NCBI GenBank assembly: GCA_007258455.2 | Contig: VDFB02321259.1 | Coordinates: 57,501-121,500 of the forward strand | Length of the DNA stretch: 64,000 bases | Direction: 5' to 3' | From: Sequoia sempervirens | Taxonomy: Eukaryota > Streptophyta > Pinopsida > Cupressales > Cupressaceae | Shown: positions 24,559-35,995 of the stretch, piece by piece | Layout of the letters: every line of letters starts with the position of its first letter | Numbering within the stretch: the first letter of the stretch is position 1 | Notes under the pieces: model-generated | Told to the model about the DNA's origin: nothing | What the model saw: the letters and a program-made list of their open reading frames with translations, nothing else | Database searches by the model: none | Program-made: the position numbers and the translations under genes

Positions 24559-25125
24559 TCATGATAAAAAGTTAGCTACAACATTAGCTCTTCTTGGTTT
24601 GTCAATGATTGTGATATCAAATTCTTGTAACAACAAGAGCCATCGTGCAAATCTACCATAAATGGCAGGTTTGTTCATGAGGTACTTGATTACTGCATGA
24701 TCAGTATGAACGAATATTTGATAACTTGTGACATAATGCCTAAATTTATTCAAAGCATACACTACTGCAAGCAATTCCTTTTCTGTAACAGTATAGTTGA
24801 GCTCAGGACCTTAAAGGTTTTTGCTGATAAAGTAGATAGCATGCTCAATTGAATTTTCTTTTTGACTTAAAACTGCTCTTATACCAAAATCAGATGCATC
24901 AGGATGTATGTGAAAAGGAAAATTTCATTTTGGTCCTTGAAGAATAGGGGCTTTAGTAAGCAAGTCTTTTAGTTGTAGGAAGGATTTTTCACAGGCCTTT
25001 GTCCACTCAAATTGAGAATCCTTTGTTAACAAGGCATAAAGTGGGCTGGAAATTTTACTGAAGTCTTTTATAAACCTTCTATAATACCCTGCATGACCAA
25101 GAAAACTTCTGACATCTTTTTTTTT
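24559..25125 (-). pseudogene. RT tail and RNase H domain of the Athila/Tat-like pol
   Basis: After the frameshift near 25125 the minus strand continues with YYRRFIKDFSKISSPLYALL and then an RNase H-type region with LAVVYALNKFRHYV and a TDH motif. RNase H would remove the RNA strand during cDNA synthesis. It is in the same frame as the integrase downstream but out of frame with the RT upstream. Confidence 0.82.
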
Positions 25126-25865
25126 GCAGGAGTTTGTAAATTCAGAATACCTTCAATTTTAGTAGGGTCAACCTGAATTCCATTCTTTGAAATATGATGA
25201 CCTAAAACAATACCTTCTTCCATCATCAGAAAACACTTTTCACTGTTTAGAGATAAATTTTTCTCTCTGCACCTTTTCAATACCTTTTCTAAATTCATCA
25301 GTGCCTCTTCAAATGTTACTCCATAGGTACTGAAATCATCCATGTAAATTTCCATACATTCATGAGATATATCAGCAAAGATACTAATTACTGCTCTCTG
25401 AAATGTTGCTGGTGCATTGCATAGACCAAAAGGCAAGACTGAATAAGCAAATGTTCCCCATGGACAGGTAAAAGTGGTCTTATCTTGATCTTTAGGGGTT
25501 ATTTTTATCTGATTGTACCCACTGTAACCGTCCAAAAATGAGAAATATCTTTTGCCAGACAATGAGTCTAGTACCTAGTCTACAAAAGGTAGTGGAAAGT
25601 GATTTTTTTTAGTGGCATTGTTCAACTCTCTATAATCTACACACACTCTCCATTTTCCTCCTTTCTTGGTGACAATGACTAATAGAGAAACCCATTGGCT
25701 GTCAGATATTGGGTAAATAAAACCAGCATCAAGCAACTTTTGAAGTTCATTTTTCACTATTTCTTTAAGTGCTAGATTTACTCTTCTTTGAGGTTGTCTA
25801 ACTGGTAAACAATATTCTTTGATATATATCCTATGAGTACAAACTCGAGGATCTATTCCTTGCAT
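25068..25865 (-). pseudogene. Reverse transcriptase domain of the Athila/Tat-like pol
   Basis: Contains KKGGKWRVCVDYRELN, LDGYSGYNQI, LPFGLCNAPATFQR and the catalytic YMDD box at residues 73-76 counted from 25562. A TAG near 25575 interrupts it between PFVD and VLDSLSG, where a Gln codon is the simplest ancestor. At 25126-25134 a run of nine A on the coding strand shifts the frame. Adding one A would rejoin the frame with the RNase H region, so this looks like a homopolymer deletion. Confidence 0.9.
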
Positions 25866-25985
25866 GTCCCCATATTCCTATGCAAAAGCTTTATGCTGTT
25901 ATTGTAGCATTTTTAATAAGCCAGCCTCTTCAGACTGTGACAACTTGCTATTAACATTCAAACAATGATCTAGAGACAATTCTAT

Positions 25986-26900
25986 TTACTTAGTGAGAGT
26001 ACTCATAGAATCAACAGGTAATGTTTGTACCTCTTGTGGAAGCAAGTTATGAAAAATTGTCAAAAGTTTAGGCAATGAACTCTCAAAATCTAGTTGCTGC
26101 AGGAAACATTGATGATGACTTCCACTTGGATCAAATGAACTACCCGTATCAGGGTTAAATTGTAGAATTTGAAAAATAAAAGCATCTTCACTCTGAAGTT
26201 GTGAAAATGGATCATTTTGAAGCATCATTAATTGAGCCAAAGAATTGGCTTCTTCAGTTTTTTCCCCTACATATGGCCAAATAGGTTGGGACAAATCTGG
26301 TTGAGGTCTAGCAAGCAAATACAAGGCCAATTTCTTTGTGGACTGCCCATCAGAAATGGTCATATCTCCAGAACGACATCCTATAAAAGCATCAGCAGTT
26401 GCTAACCATGGTCTACCAAGGATAACTGGATACCCTCCTAAAGATGCCTTAACTGATAATATTGTGAAATCAGCAGGATACTCCCAGGATTCAAGAGTGA
26501 CAATTACATCTTCTACCATCCCATCAGGTTTAACTATGGAGCTATTTGAAAGCTATAGAATTGTGGGTGTAGATCTAATGTTTGAAATATTTAAGGAGTC
26601 TATAGTATGCTTTGTCATGACATTAATGGCAACACCTAAATCAATCAAAACATTTTTTACAACTTGGCCATTTATATGTATCTGCACTACAGGACTTCCA
26701 GGGTCAATATACTTTGGAATAACTACATTTCCCAACATTATATCAGCCAATTTCTCTAAGACATGAATTTTTTGGGGATCCTTTTTCTTCCGTCCAGGCT
26801 TCTTCAAATAGGCTTCTTTAATAGCTTTTCCAAAAATGGGAACATCTTTAATAGCCTGAAATAAAGGGATTTGAATATGTACATTCTTGAGCTGCTCCAG
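25986..26900 (-). pseudogene. Protease and linker region of the Athila/Tat-like pol
   Basis: Reads KKPGRKKKDPQKIHV and then the retropepsin-like stretch NVLIDLGVAINVM, with the D-x-G active-site pattern at residues 56-58 from 26807. After an in-frame TAG at 26550-26552 the same frame goes on through GYPVILGRPWLATADAFI, the conserved end of plant gypsy proteases. It would process the Gag-Pol polyprotein. It shares the frame of the RT region but not that of gag; a small indel near 26915 separates them. Confidence 0.87.
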
Positions 26901-26919
26901 AATGTCAAAGTGGGTTCTT

Positions 26920-28642
26920 CTATGGATTTAGATTTAGTGCTTTGCAACCTCTAAGGAAAAGGTGGTTTTTCTTGTCTTTGCAAAACAGGTTCCGTAGAAA
27001 CTGTATCGGGTAAAGGCATATGCTCAGTACGAACAGCAGGTGCCATAGATTCTTCAAGGGGAGAATTTGGTATTTCAGTAATCAAAGGTGGTTTGAGAGC
27101 AGTTAAAGTAGTTCCAGACCTTAGATGGATGTCATTAACGTTTAAGGCATAAGCTTGATATTGGTTGGATTCAGCAAGATACGCAGTTTGCTATGGCTGC
27201 TGCTATTGCTTATTATTGGGATTGGGCAACGGCTGGGTAGGCATAGGCGTTTGCTTCGGAGGGCCAGGATTTGTGGCAGTTGCTGTAGGAGGTGGCATGA
27301 GGGCCTGTTGTTGTGGCTATGGAAGCTGCAGGAATCCAGGAGACTGGTTTTGCCATTGCTGAGGACCTCTCCATTGAGGATTTTGTTGCCAATTTCCTCA
27401 AGGTGGGGTCCATTGCCCTTGTGGCTACTGCCAACCTCCTTGAGGAGATTTCCACTGTGGGGTCTGATAATTAGGCCAACTTGGTTGAGGCAGATTCCAT
27501 GGTGGTGGTGGTCCATATGCATGTTGCCATTGGTTATTATAGCCAGAATAAGGATTACCAAAAGTTAAAGGGTCTTGGGGCATACCTTGTCTTTGGGCCC
27601 ATGGTCTCCTTTGTGCAACAAAGAACACTTGATCATCATCACCTTCTACTGGTTTGAAGTCAGTAGGCAGTTGCCTAGCTTCCAAATTAGCCACCATCTT
27701 GCATCTGCAATCACGCTTCTTTTGTCTGCAGTATGGACAGAACTCGGCCAAAACTAACTCAGCTTCTGCATGTTTCTTCCGAGCTTGCATAGTGTCTAGT
27801 TGTCTAGCCATATTATTAATGATGTCCTGCTTGAAATCAGATAGAAAATTTGTGATCTCCATCCAGGAAACTCCACTAGAAGAAGACTTCCCCACTGTAA
27901 CATGATGACCTCGAACTTTCTTAACTATTGCTCGAGAGTAGTTAAGACATATTTTCTTTATATCATCCCAAGGCAGATGAGTTATATCACCTCCTCCCAT
28001 TAGGTCCAGGGCGTTAATACAGGCATCACTGATTCCCCTTAGAAAGAGTAGTTTCTGAGAGTCCTCGTTGAGAGTATGGTTTGAGTTCCTTTTTAGTGAA
28101 AACAAAAACCTAGAAATATAATCTTCCAGACTTTCATCCTCCTTCTGCTGAATTCAGAATATGTCACCACCTTTGTTGGCACTCTTACAATATTCCTTAT
28201 ACTTTTCAAGGAATTTCATCTGCATGGCGGCCCAACTATCTACAACACCTCTTCCCAGACTCATGAACCACTTGAGAGCTCCTTCCTTCAAGGTGGAAGG
28301 AAATAACTTCATTTTATGAGCGTCTGTGTTATAGTCATAACTGAGACAGAGGACATCAAATTCAAATAGAAAATTTAATGGATCCTCCGTAACCAAGCCA
28401 TAAAACTTTGGAAGCAAGGAAGAGGGAATGTTTTTAAGATTTTCAGTATCTTGTTGGGGAACAATGGGAAACTCAAATGCAGGAGATGGATTATTAGGTG
28501 GATTATTTGCCATGTCTAGTTGCTTGAATAACAGAGCGAATGGATTTTCCTCAGGTTCGTTATCAGCTAGGTCAAATGGTAGTTCAATAAACAAATTCTC
28601 AGGAAGAAACCTTCCCAGTGCATCTCTTCTTCTTCTATGCAT
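26920..28642 (-). pseudogene. Gag of the Athila/Tat-like element
   Basis: One frame from Met at 28642, with a retrotransposon gag core (ALKWFMSLGRGVVDSW at about residues 122-137). A TGA follows near 28154, then the same frame continues (EDYISRFLFSLKR) and carries a cysteine cluster CPYCRQKKRDCRC that is not a standard CCHC knuckle. The C-terminal part (27130-27430) is Pro/Gln/Asn-rich with several TAG/TGA stops. Gag would form the cytoplasmic particle. The start was chosen because it is the first Met after the primer site and precedes the conserved core. Confidence 0.85.
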
Positions 28643-28740
28643 GCAATACGGTGAGTAGTGGCTTGAAAGATTTTGAAAATTTTGACTAACAAACTAAACT
28701 AATGTTGAAAGTGACTTCTAACACACTCCTAGCTAGACGC

Positions 28741-28760
28741 CATCACCAGCAACGGCACCA
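28741..28760 (-). other. Primer-binding site, tRNA-Asp type
   Basis: The minus strand reads TGGTGCCGTTGCTGGTGA, four bases after the 5' LTR. It matches 15 of 18 positions of the complement of the plant tRNA-Asp 3' end, the primer used by Athila/Tat elements. The three mismatches are all pyrimidine or G/T changes in a decayed copy. Confidence 0.82.
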
Positions 28761-28764
28761 AAAA

Positions 28765-30050
28765 TGGCTTGCGCCCACAAAAGGATATGAAAATCACAAT
28801 AAAACCTTTCCTGGGAATTGGACATTCCAACAGGTGACTTATATCTTCCTATGGACGTTCATTTTACTTGTCAAACCAGGGGACGTAGACTTTAAATGGT
28901 GCGGCAAAATATATGCACTAGGAACTAGTTTCGGTCAAATCTTAGCAGAAATAATACTGGAAAGGAATTCTATCTAATCCACAGAATGGTAATGCAAAAT
29001 TCTTTAACTCAACTATGATAGAAACCATAACAACTATGACTGAAACACAAACTATGAACCAGCCTTATGCTGCAGGAACAGTCACACGGATGGACTCTCT
29101 ATGCTGCAGGAGCACTATAAGACTGAGTTTGTATGAAAACTTCAAAGATTAAAGCTAACTGAAGATCAACAGAAAAGAACAACTAACTAGCTAGCTACAG
29201 ATACTTACTAAGTGGGCCCCCTTAGCAAGCATCTAATGATTACGCAGATGCTAAACTCAGAACTTCATCAAATTTTATTTATGAAAACAGAATGGTATAC
29301 ATTGCTTTATTGATGTGGAAACTAATAATAAACTATGTCTTTGATCATACAAATTCTATTTCTCATTATCATACTGACTCTTACATAATATCTGCTATTA
29401 CTATGCTTCTAACTTTTTCTAACTATCCCCTCCTTCTATCCCCCTTGCGCAGGAGGAGAACTTTATTTATAAACAGGAGAGAAACTAACTAATCCTATGA
29501 AAGAAAGACGTGGAAGTAAAGTATATCCCCAAATCAAGGAACAGACTTCATAATGAATTTATGCGTTCAACCCAATTTGGAGAAAATCTAGCGCTCCACT
29601 CTTTCCAGATTGACTATAATTAAAATTCTTTCCCATGGTTTCGGTCAAAGAGTCTTCACCGGAGCTTCCTCGAAGTCATGCAGGAAATGGACTTTACTGC
29701 AAGGCCGAGATCGGCTGTGCTTGACTCGATCACTCTTCAACAACCTGTGAAACAAAAGGTAACAGATGTGAAAGAAAAGGAATATAGCACATACATAATA
29801 TCTATTCCTTAATCACACATTTTAAATCTACTTCATCATTCAAAAACTGTATACGATATACCAGTCATTTTAGGGAGTCAACGCCTAGGCAATAAATGCA
29901 ATCAAGTCAACACAATGAGCTGGATGAATATGAAAGTATCTTGCTACAAGATATTCCCATAAAAGGTTTCAACAGTCATGAAATAACAAAAGTAAAGACA
30001 TTAAAATTTTATCATAACATTCAAATTATGAGCATTTTTTAAGCTCATCA
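28765..30050 (-). repeat. 5' LTR of the Athila/Tat-like element
   Basis: Starts (minus strand) TGATGAGCTT and ends GGCGCAAGCCA, with TG...CA ends. It aligns along its full length with the LTR at 18667-19949. It is followed on the minus strand by TTTT and the primer site. Confidence 0.94.
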
Positions 30051-30055
30051 ATCAT
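30051..30055. repeat. Target-site duplication ATCAT, right
   Basis: Matches 18662-18666. Confidence 0.92.
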
Positions 30056-31854
30056 GAGATGTGAGGGAAATGCTTATACCCTAGGGGTCTTCACTTATTG
30101 AATGGATGGAAAGCTTATTTTAATGAATTTATACATTACGATTATGGTATGGAGTTGACGTACTTTGATCATGAGATGGTATGGCATCATGACATGGAAT
30201 GGAATGATGATATGAAATGGGATCATGAGAGGGAGTATTTTGATCTTCACATAAAAGGGGGATCTATGATTTCATACTTTCGATCAATGAGGTCAAGTGT
30301 GTACATGGTTGACTTTCTATAGGTGCTATGTAGGTGGAAAAAATGAAATGGATGAGCTGGATAAACATGGGATGGATGAGGTGAAAATGGGTGGAACTAG
30401 AAGACTACAACTACCATATTGTGAAATACAATTTTACATCGGGTATTGTATTCCTTATAGGGTGACTTTTTGTGTTCCTTTGGTGAAATGGGATGGATAG
30501 TTGTTGGTTCAACATGGAAGAAATTTTGGCTTCCTTTGTTAATGGATGAAAAGGATGACATGGACAATGACATGAGTTGGGTATAAGTTTCAATGGTAGG
30601 CTTATGGTTTTTCTCACTTGATTAAGATTTAGATCTTGAATACCCCATCCCACTACGAAAGATCATACACACTTCAAAGAAAATATAGATTCTAATCAAC
30701 TCTGGTCTTTAAACATATCGTTGCATGTTTCATAAATGTGCAAACACAAATAATTCATATGACAGTGAAATGGCTTGCTGTAATGAACACTTTCTATTAT
30801 GTGCACTATAACAATGTATTTAAGTTCACCTCCATATTGCAGGATGGAGAAAATAGTGGGTTGTAGGTTGTATATCACACAATGTTTTCCAAATTTGAAT
30901 TATACATAGACAATATGGTTGCAATGAAACTCTTGTGTTTTTTAGACATTGAGAATTTCATGAAACTCACCTTAATAATTTATTACAACTCTTTGGTGGA
31001 CTAAAATTTGAGTTTCAAAATCGTGATATGATGGTAAATAAAAATGCACTGAATAATTGTAGGTTGGAAAACATAGTGTGGGATGTCAGTACATGCTTTT
31101 ATGAATCTCCCACTTGAAATAGGGCATGTACATACATGAGTAATTATTATCCCTTTAAACAAAATCAAAGCCCATACAATTCATCTCCTTTCCATTCACT
31201 TCAGCCAATAGGAAGAGCACTTGGTTGAAAAATGTCCCCTTTGCAGCATCTGAATTGCTGCAAACTCATGCACTAGGAAATAAAAATGGAATAGGTGGTT
31301 CAATTCATCTTCATAGGCAACATGAGATAGTGGTAGCGTTGCGTTTCCATTGCTCAACAATTTGGCTGGTGATTGTTGAATTGTGGAGGAAATCGTATAG
31401 GCTTGGATTTTGTTTGAAGGGATAATTGTTACTCTTGTATGTAGATATCCTATTTCAATTGGGAGCTTTCCTTTTTGTTCTATATCCACTACCACATTAC
31501 ACAAATTCCCTCCTCCACCAACCTCCAATGCAACTATTGTTGTGGCATCTTAAAATTTTATCAGTTGTGCAACAACACCTGTGACTTGAGATGTTGAGCA
31601 GTTGTGCAAAAAGACCTTTCACTTTTGACCTATCTGTTGTGTGACAACACCTTCCATTGTTGTCTATTTTATGAAATTCATGTCTTTTATATTGTAGCTC
31701 TCTCTGAACAACATTAAGCTCCTCTTCTTTTCACTGTGAGAACTTCTTGTGTTTTAATTCCCTTTCTAAGTGGTTAATTTTAGTCTTTGCTTGTTCTAGT
31801 GCACTTTGAGCATTTCCAACTATTGTTTTGTAGTGTGTTTATCGTTAGATATGA
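30056..31854. other. No gene supported; continuation of ATGG-rich DNA, then unassigned sequence
   Basis: 30056-30560 continues the ATGG-rich character seen left of the gypsy element. A 110-codon minus-strand frame (31528-31196, containing LPIEIGYLHTRVTIIPSN) has no domain I recognise. It could be a relic exon, but nothing confirms that. Confidence 0.4.
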
Positions 31855-32049
31855 AGATTTTTCTTTTTTCAAGCTTGTTATGGAACTTTTCTACCTTTTT
31901 GGATAAGAATTCCATGCCTCCACCCAACTGATTCTCCTTTTTTTGTATTTAGACTGATATTTCCTTTTCCTTATCATCCATTTCCAATTGTATTTGTTTC
32001 GTGGAATTGCTAACTTCAAGAATGCTTTCCTTCATTTGTTCAACTCCAT

Positions 32050-32283
32050 TTATAGCATCATCTCTCTCTTTCTTTTCTTGCAAAAATTCATATGCAATAG
32101 AAAACCTTTCGAGCTAATCCACTTTGCATTGCCATTTTCCCCTTGTACATACTGCACATGCTCCTTCCTCCACATCTCATGAGCAGGAAAAACCTCTTCA
32201 CTCAATACATTATCTATCTCGTTCACTTTGGTTTGCTTCTTTCCAATAGTTTTTTTACCATATTCCTTTTTTTCATTACACAC
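32050..32283 (-). pseudogene. Lys/Glu-rich (coiled-coil-like) gene fragment, left arm
   Basis: A 77-codon minus-strand frame (VNEIDNVLSEEVFPAHEMWR in the middle). Beyond its stop come further heptad-like Lys/Glu-rich pieces toward 31920. The opposite arm carries the same sequence on the plus strand. I do not recognise the family. Pieces of the same sequence ('gatctaagcgtagagaaaga') also occur at 38345-38365 and near 42610, so it has been scattered. Confidence 0.45.
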
Positions 32284-32881
32284 TTTCTAGTACATCCTCA
32301 TATTTGTTTTATTACTACCATGTCATAGAATTCTCATAACACAATTTCTTTTGAATTCTGTCTAATTTCTTGCAGGTAAAGGGATATATTTTTGAATGTA
32401 TTGAATACTTTCATGTACCTTTGCAGCTATTTTTTTCCCAAATTTGAGAGTGTATTGATGATTGCATAATCCATATGTTTGTTTTAACAACTTATTTGGA
32501 TAGAGTGTTTTTATGATTAAATAATTCATATGTTTCTTTTAACAAGTTATTTGCAGCAAGTGTATTTATGATTAAATAATTCATATGTTTCAAATAATAC
32601 TTTCATTTCTCAACTCAACTAATTCTCTTTTTCTACACTTTCATCTAGTTTTACAAGAGTTAGTGGGTTGCAGTTTTTATAACAACCTGTGTTTTCCAAT
32701 ATGTAGTTTTACAAAACAATATTCATGTAACTAAGAGGTTTTCTTTTCATAAATGTTTTTTGATGTTTATTTATGTTCTGAAGTAGTCGATGAATCAGTA
32801 GTTGGAAGTAAACATTAGTTTTTTCCTAGATGCTTGCAGTGCTATTTGTTACTAATTTTTTTTCCCTTTTTCTTGACAGCA

Positions 32882-33520
32882 CAACCAAAAATGTTGAACT
32901 CAAGAATTCACATTGGGTAGATTCCCCACGAAAATGAGGAATACAATGAGATTCCCTTTAGTATGGAGAGGCTACATTGTGCCTTCAAATTCAATTGTTG
33001 GATGGTGGAGGATGTCATTCACAAGATTGGTAGATTTTCGGAGCCCATCGAACTTGTAATCCCATATTTTGAGGCTAATGTAGCATGTGGTTTCCTTTCA
33101 AATTCCATGGACCTACTGAAAAACCATATTCTAGTTCAGATTTTTTGTGCAAAATATGTTTGGATACATGTGGTCAATCACATACAACTTGAGGTAGCAT
33201 TGGAAAGGTATGATGTTGATTAGGGTGTCTACCTCATTGGTGGGATCTTCCCACGTTCATTGCTTCAATCATCCTCAGATATGAGGTGTGTACAACAAAA
33301 AATTAGTAGTGCCATACAACATCAAGATGATCATTTTTTCAATCAAGCAATGTGATTGCATGGTCATGTTGTTGAGCCACACATAGAAGAGGACATACGA
33401 GAGATGTATCTTTCCCTACGCACACTTCTTGACCACCTCGCACCAGTTTTGCCAAATGATGAAAGGGTTATTCAGTGGCTTGGAATAGGATGCCCTTGTT
33501 GTTCCAGTGAGGGCACATAA
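32882..33520 (+). pseudogene. Unrecognised exon-like coding relic inside the left arm
   Basis: A single plus-strand frame runs about 213 codons with three in-frame stops, near 32918, 33221 and 33353, and no frameshift. It contains FKFNCWMVEDVIHKIGRF, ELVIPYFEANVACGF and LRTLLDHLAPVLPNDERVIQ. It is preceded by a pyrimidine-rich tract ending in ttcttgacag (32871-32880), a good 3' splice site, so it resembles a former internal or terminal exon. No family is recognised. It lies in the part of the left arm that is missing from the right arm and points opposite to the SNF2 fragment of that arm. Confidence 0.5.
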
Positions 33521-34139
33521 GTAAATATAGAAAATGTAAAGAGTGAATCTAATTAGGATCTCAAAAGACTTGTTAAATGAAAAATGGAAACTAAAAATTC
33601 AAATTTTATTTTGTATTACTCTTTTGAAACACTATAGTTGAATGAATGATATTTTGTATTGTTGTTTATTAGTGTTTATTACTATATTTTTTATCACTCT
33701 TTATTACTATTTATTATTGTTTAATACATGACTACTATTTTGTAAAACTATACATTATAAAACACAGGGTGTTGTAAAGTATTTTGTATTACTATTGATT
33801 AGTGTTTATTGGAAGTATTTTGTATTAATCTAATTACTTTATTACAATTTATTACTGTATTTCAATATGGACATTTCAAGGTGAAGAACCTCAGACATAT
33901 GCAATGCAATATCATAGGTACAATTAACAAGGTATGAATGAGCAAAAAAAATTCAGTAGATTATGTCATGAACATTGAAGGAATAATAGGACAGTCACCT
34001 CATCATTTAAGTAAACCTATGGTCAACACTCTCTTTTCCATTATCAATTTTATTCCCAATTTCATCCATGAAGAATTTACTCAACCTGTAGATCCTATTG
34101 TTAGCCATAACTTGAGTAGGTGTCGAGGATAGCTTTGTG

Positions 34140-34680
34140 TTTTTTATTACCTAAGAAATAATTGACAAAAAATTGGCCTTACCAAATAACATGTGGTGAA
34201 AATATTTTTGAAGTTATTGTGGAAAAAGAGTTCTTCACAGTATAATGTGTAGTTTTCAATTAACCTTTTTGCATGAATTCCATATCTTTGATCAACTATT
34301 TCGAGCTTGATGATCTTGATCAAGAACGAGGAGTCTTGGGCTCTGTAAAAGTAGGTTTCCAATATGCTTAGCCTCTTCAGGAAGGATCAAATTTGTCTCA
34401 CAAGTTAGCTATACAAAAAGATTGTAGCTAATAAAAAGCACATGTTTTCTTCTATGCCACTCACGAAGCATCACCAAATACCTCAAAATTTTCAATTCTT
34501 TTCCCATGATCTAGTAGCTCTTAGCTAGTTTTATAATCTCTTCATATTCATAGTTGGAATGAATTTCATTCGCAAAGGTCATTGATCTATTTATCATGTA
34601 AAATGGAATGTCAATACTCCACTTCTTGAACTCTCTTTCCCAAGGGAAAAGCATGTTTTTTGGAGCAATAATCAGAGGCC
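34140..34680 (-). pseudogene. SNF2 helicase fragment, DRD1/CLASSY-like, left arm
   Basis: The minus strand reads LIIAPKNMLFPWEREFKKWS, DIPFYMINRS and, past several stops and frameshifts, LLVLDQDHQARN, then FHNNFKNIFTTCYLVRPIF. These are successive SNF2 ATPase motifs: motif Ia (APK..L..WE.EF.KW), motif II (normally DEGH) and the QN...LVRP block. The wording of the last block and the DEGH in the sister arm fit the plant DRD1/CLASSY clade, chromatin remodellers of RNA-directed DNA methylation. Here motif II reads DQDH. The fragment covers roughly the first half of the ATPase core. Rad54/ATRX-like relatives are the main alternative. Confidence 0.68.
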
Positions 34681-34710
34681 TGCTTATAAGATTTTCATAA
34701 GGGATTAAGT

Positions 34711-35100
34711 GGGCCTTTGATTATTGCTCCAAAAAATATGCTTTTCCCTTAGGAAAGAGAGTTCAAGAAGTGGAGTATTGACATTCCAATTTACATGCTA
34801 AATAGATCAACGACCTTTGCGAATGAAATTCAATCTAACTATGAATATGAAGAGATTATAAAATTGGCTAAGAGCAACCAGATCATGGGAAAAAAAATGA
34901 AAAATTTGAGGTGTTTGGTGATGCTTCATGAGTGGCATAGAAGAAAAAGTGTGGTTGTTATTGGCTACAATCTTTTTGTATGCCTAGCTTGTGAGACAAA
35001 TCTGAGCCTTCTTGAAGAGGCTAAGCATATTGGAAACATACTTTTACACAACCCAGGCCTTCTCGTTCTTGATGAAGGTCATCCAGCTTGAAATAGCCAA
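34711..35100 (+). pseudogene. SNF2 helicase fragment, DRD1/CLASSY-like, right arm
   Basis: The plus strand reads GPLIIAPKNMLFP, then TAG (34750-34752) where the other arm has a Trp codon, then EREFKKWSIDIPIYMLNR. It stays open for 98 codons from Met 34795 and contains SVVVIGYNLFVCLA and LLVLDEGHPA. DEGH, the motif II Walker B box, is at 35071-35082. The frame stops just after it, and the next block present in the left arm is missing. The arm is broken by one stop and truncated, so no functional ATPase remains. Its orientation is away from the centre of the inverted repeat. Confidence 0.72.
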
Positions 35101-35619
35101 TCAAGGATATAGAATTCATGGATGCGCAAGTTTACGAAGCTCTTCATGGATCAAAGGTATGGAATTCATTGATGAAAGAAATGGAAATCATGGATGAAAT
35201 TTATGGCTAACAATAGGATCTATAGGTTGAGGAATTGATAATGGAAAGAGAGTGTTGACCATAGGTTTACTTAAATGTTATGCTGACTATCCTACTATTG
35301 GTTCAATGTTCATGACCTTTATCTACTGAAAAGTTCTTTGCTCATTCATACCTTGTTAATTGTACCTGTGATATTGCATTGCATATGTCTGATGTTCTCC
35401 ACCTTGAAATGTATTCCTTTGTGGACTATGAATTAGTTTTGAAACTTATCCATAAAAATAAAAACTTCATTACCAAAAGTTTGTCCCTTTATCATTTGGA
35501 AACTTATTCAATACATTCAAAAATCTATCCCTTAGCATGCAAGAAATCAGACAAAATGCAAAAAATATTTGTTATGAGAATTGTATGACATGGTAGTAAT
35601 AAAAAAAAAATGAGGACAT

Positions 35620-35995
35620 ACTCGAAAGTGTGTAATGAAAAAAGGAATTTTCTCTAAAAAAACTTGGAAAGAAAAAAACCAAAGTGAATGAGATAGATAA
35701 TGTATTGAGTGAAGAGGTTGTTCTTGCTCATTACAAGGGGAGGAAGGAGCATGTGTAGTATGTGCAAGGGGAAAGTGGCAATGCATAAGTGGATTAGATC
35801 GAAAGGTTTTCTATTACATATGAATTTGTGCAACCAAAGAAAGAGAGATATGATGCTATAAGTGGAGATGAACAAATGAAGGCAAGCATTCTTGAAGTTA
35901 GTAATTCCATGGAACAAATACAATTGGAAATGGATGATAAGGAAAAGGAAATATCAGATCTAAGTGCAGAAAAAGAGAATTAGTTGGGTGGAGGC
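35620..35995 (+). pseudogene. Lys/Glu-rich (coiled-coil-like) gene fragment, right arm
   Basis: The plus-strand counterpart of the fragment at 32050-32283, with stops. Recognisable pieces are RSKGFLLHMNLC and, further on, a heptad-like Lys/Glu segment that ends near 'gtgggtggaggcatg'. Family unknown. Confidence 0.4.

Larger units (their letters stand above)
18667..30050 (-). mobile_element. Ty3/gypsy LTR retrotransposon, Athila/Tat-like, decayed but structurally complete
   Basis: An 11.4-kb element on the minus strand. It has two LTRs of about 1.28 kb, a 5-bp target duplication, a tRNA-Asp-type primer site, a purine tract, gag, a protease-RT-RNase H-integrase pol region in Ty3/gypsy order, and a long extra frame between integrase and the 3' LTR. 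The primer type and the extra frame fit the Athila/Tat branch of plant gypsy elements. By eye the LTRs differ at about 11 of the first 143 aligned bases, so insertion is not recent. Coding frames carry many stops and at least two frameshifts, so the copy cannot move on its own. Confidence 0.95.

Noticed and set aside
27155..27568. 137-codon plus-strand frame
   Set aside because: It is the antisense of the Pro/Gln-rich gag region of the minus-strand gypsy element; the gag reading is supported by the core domain upstream.
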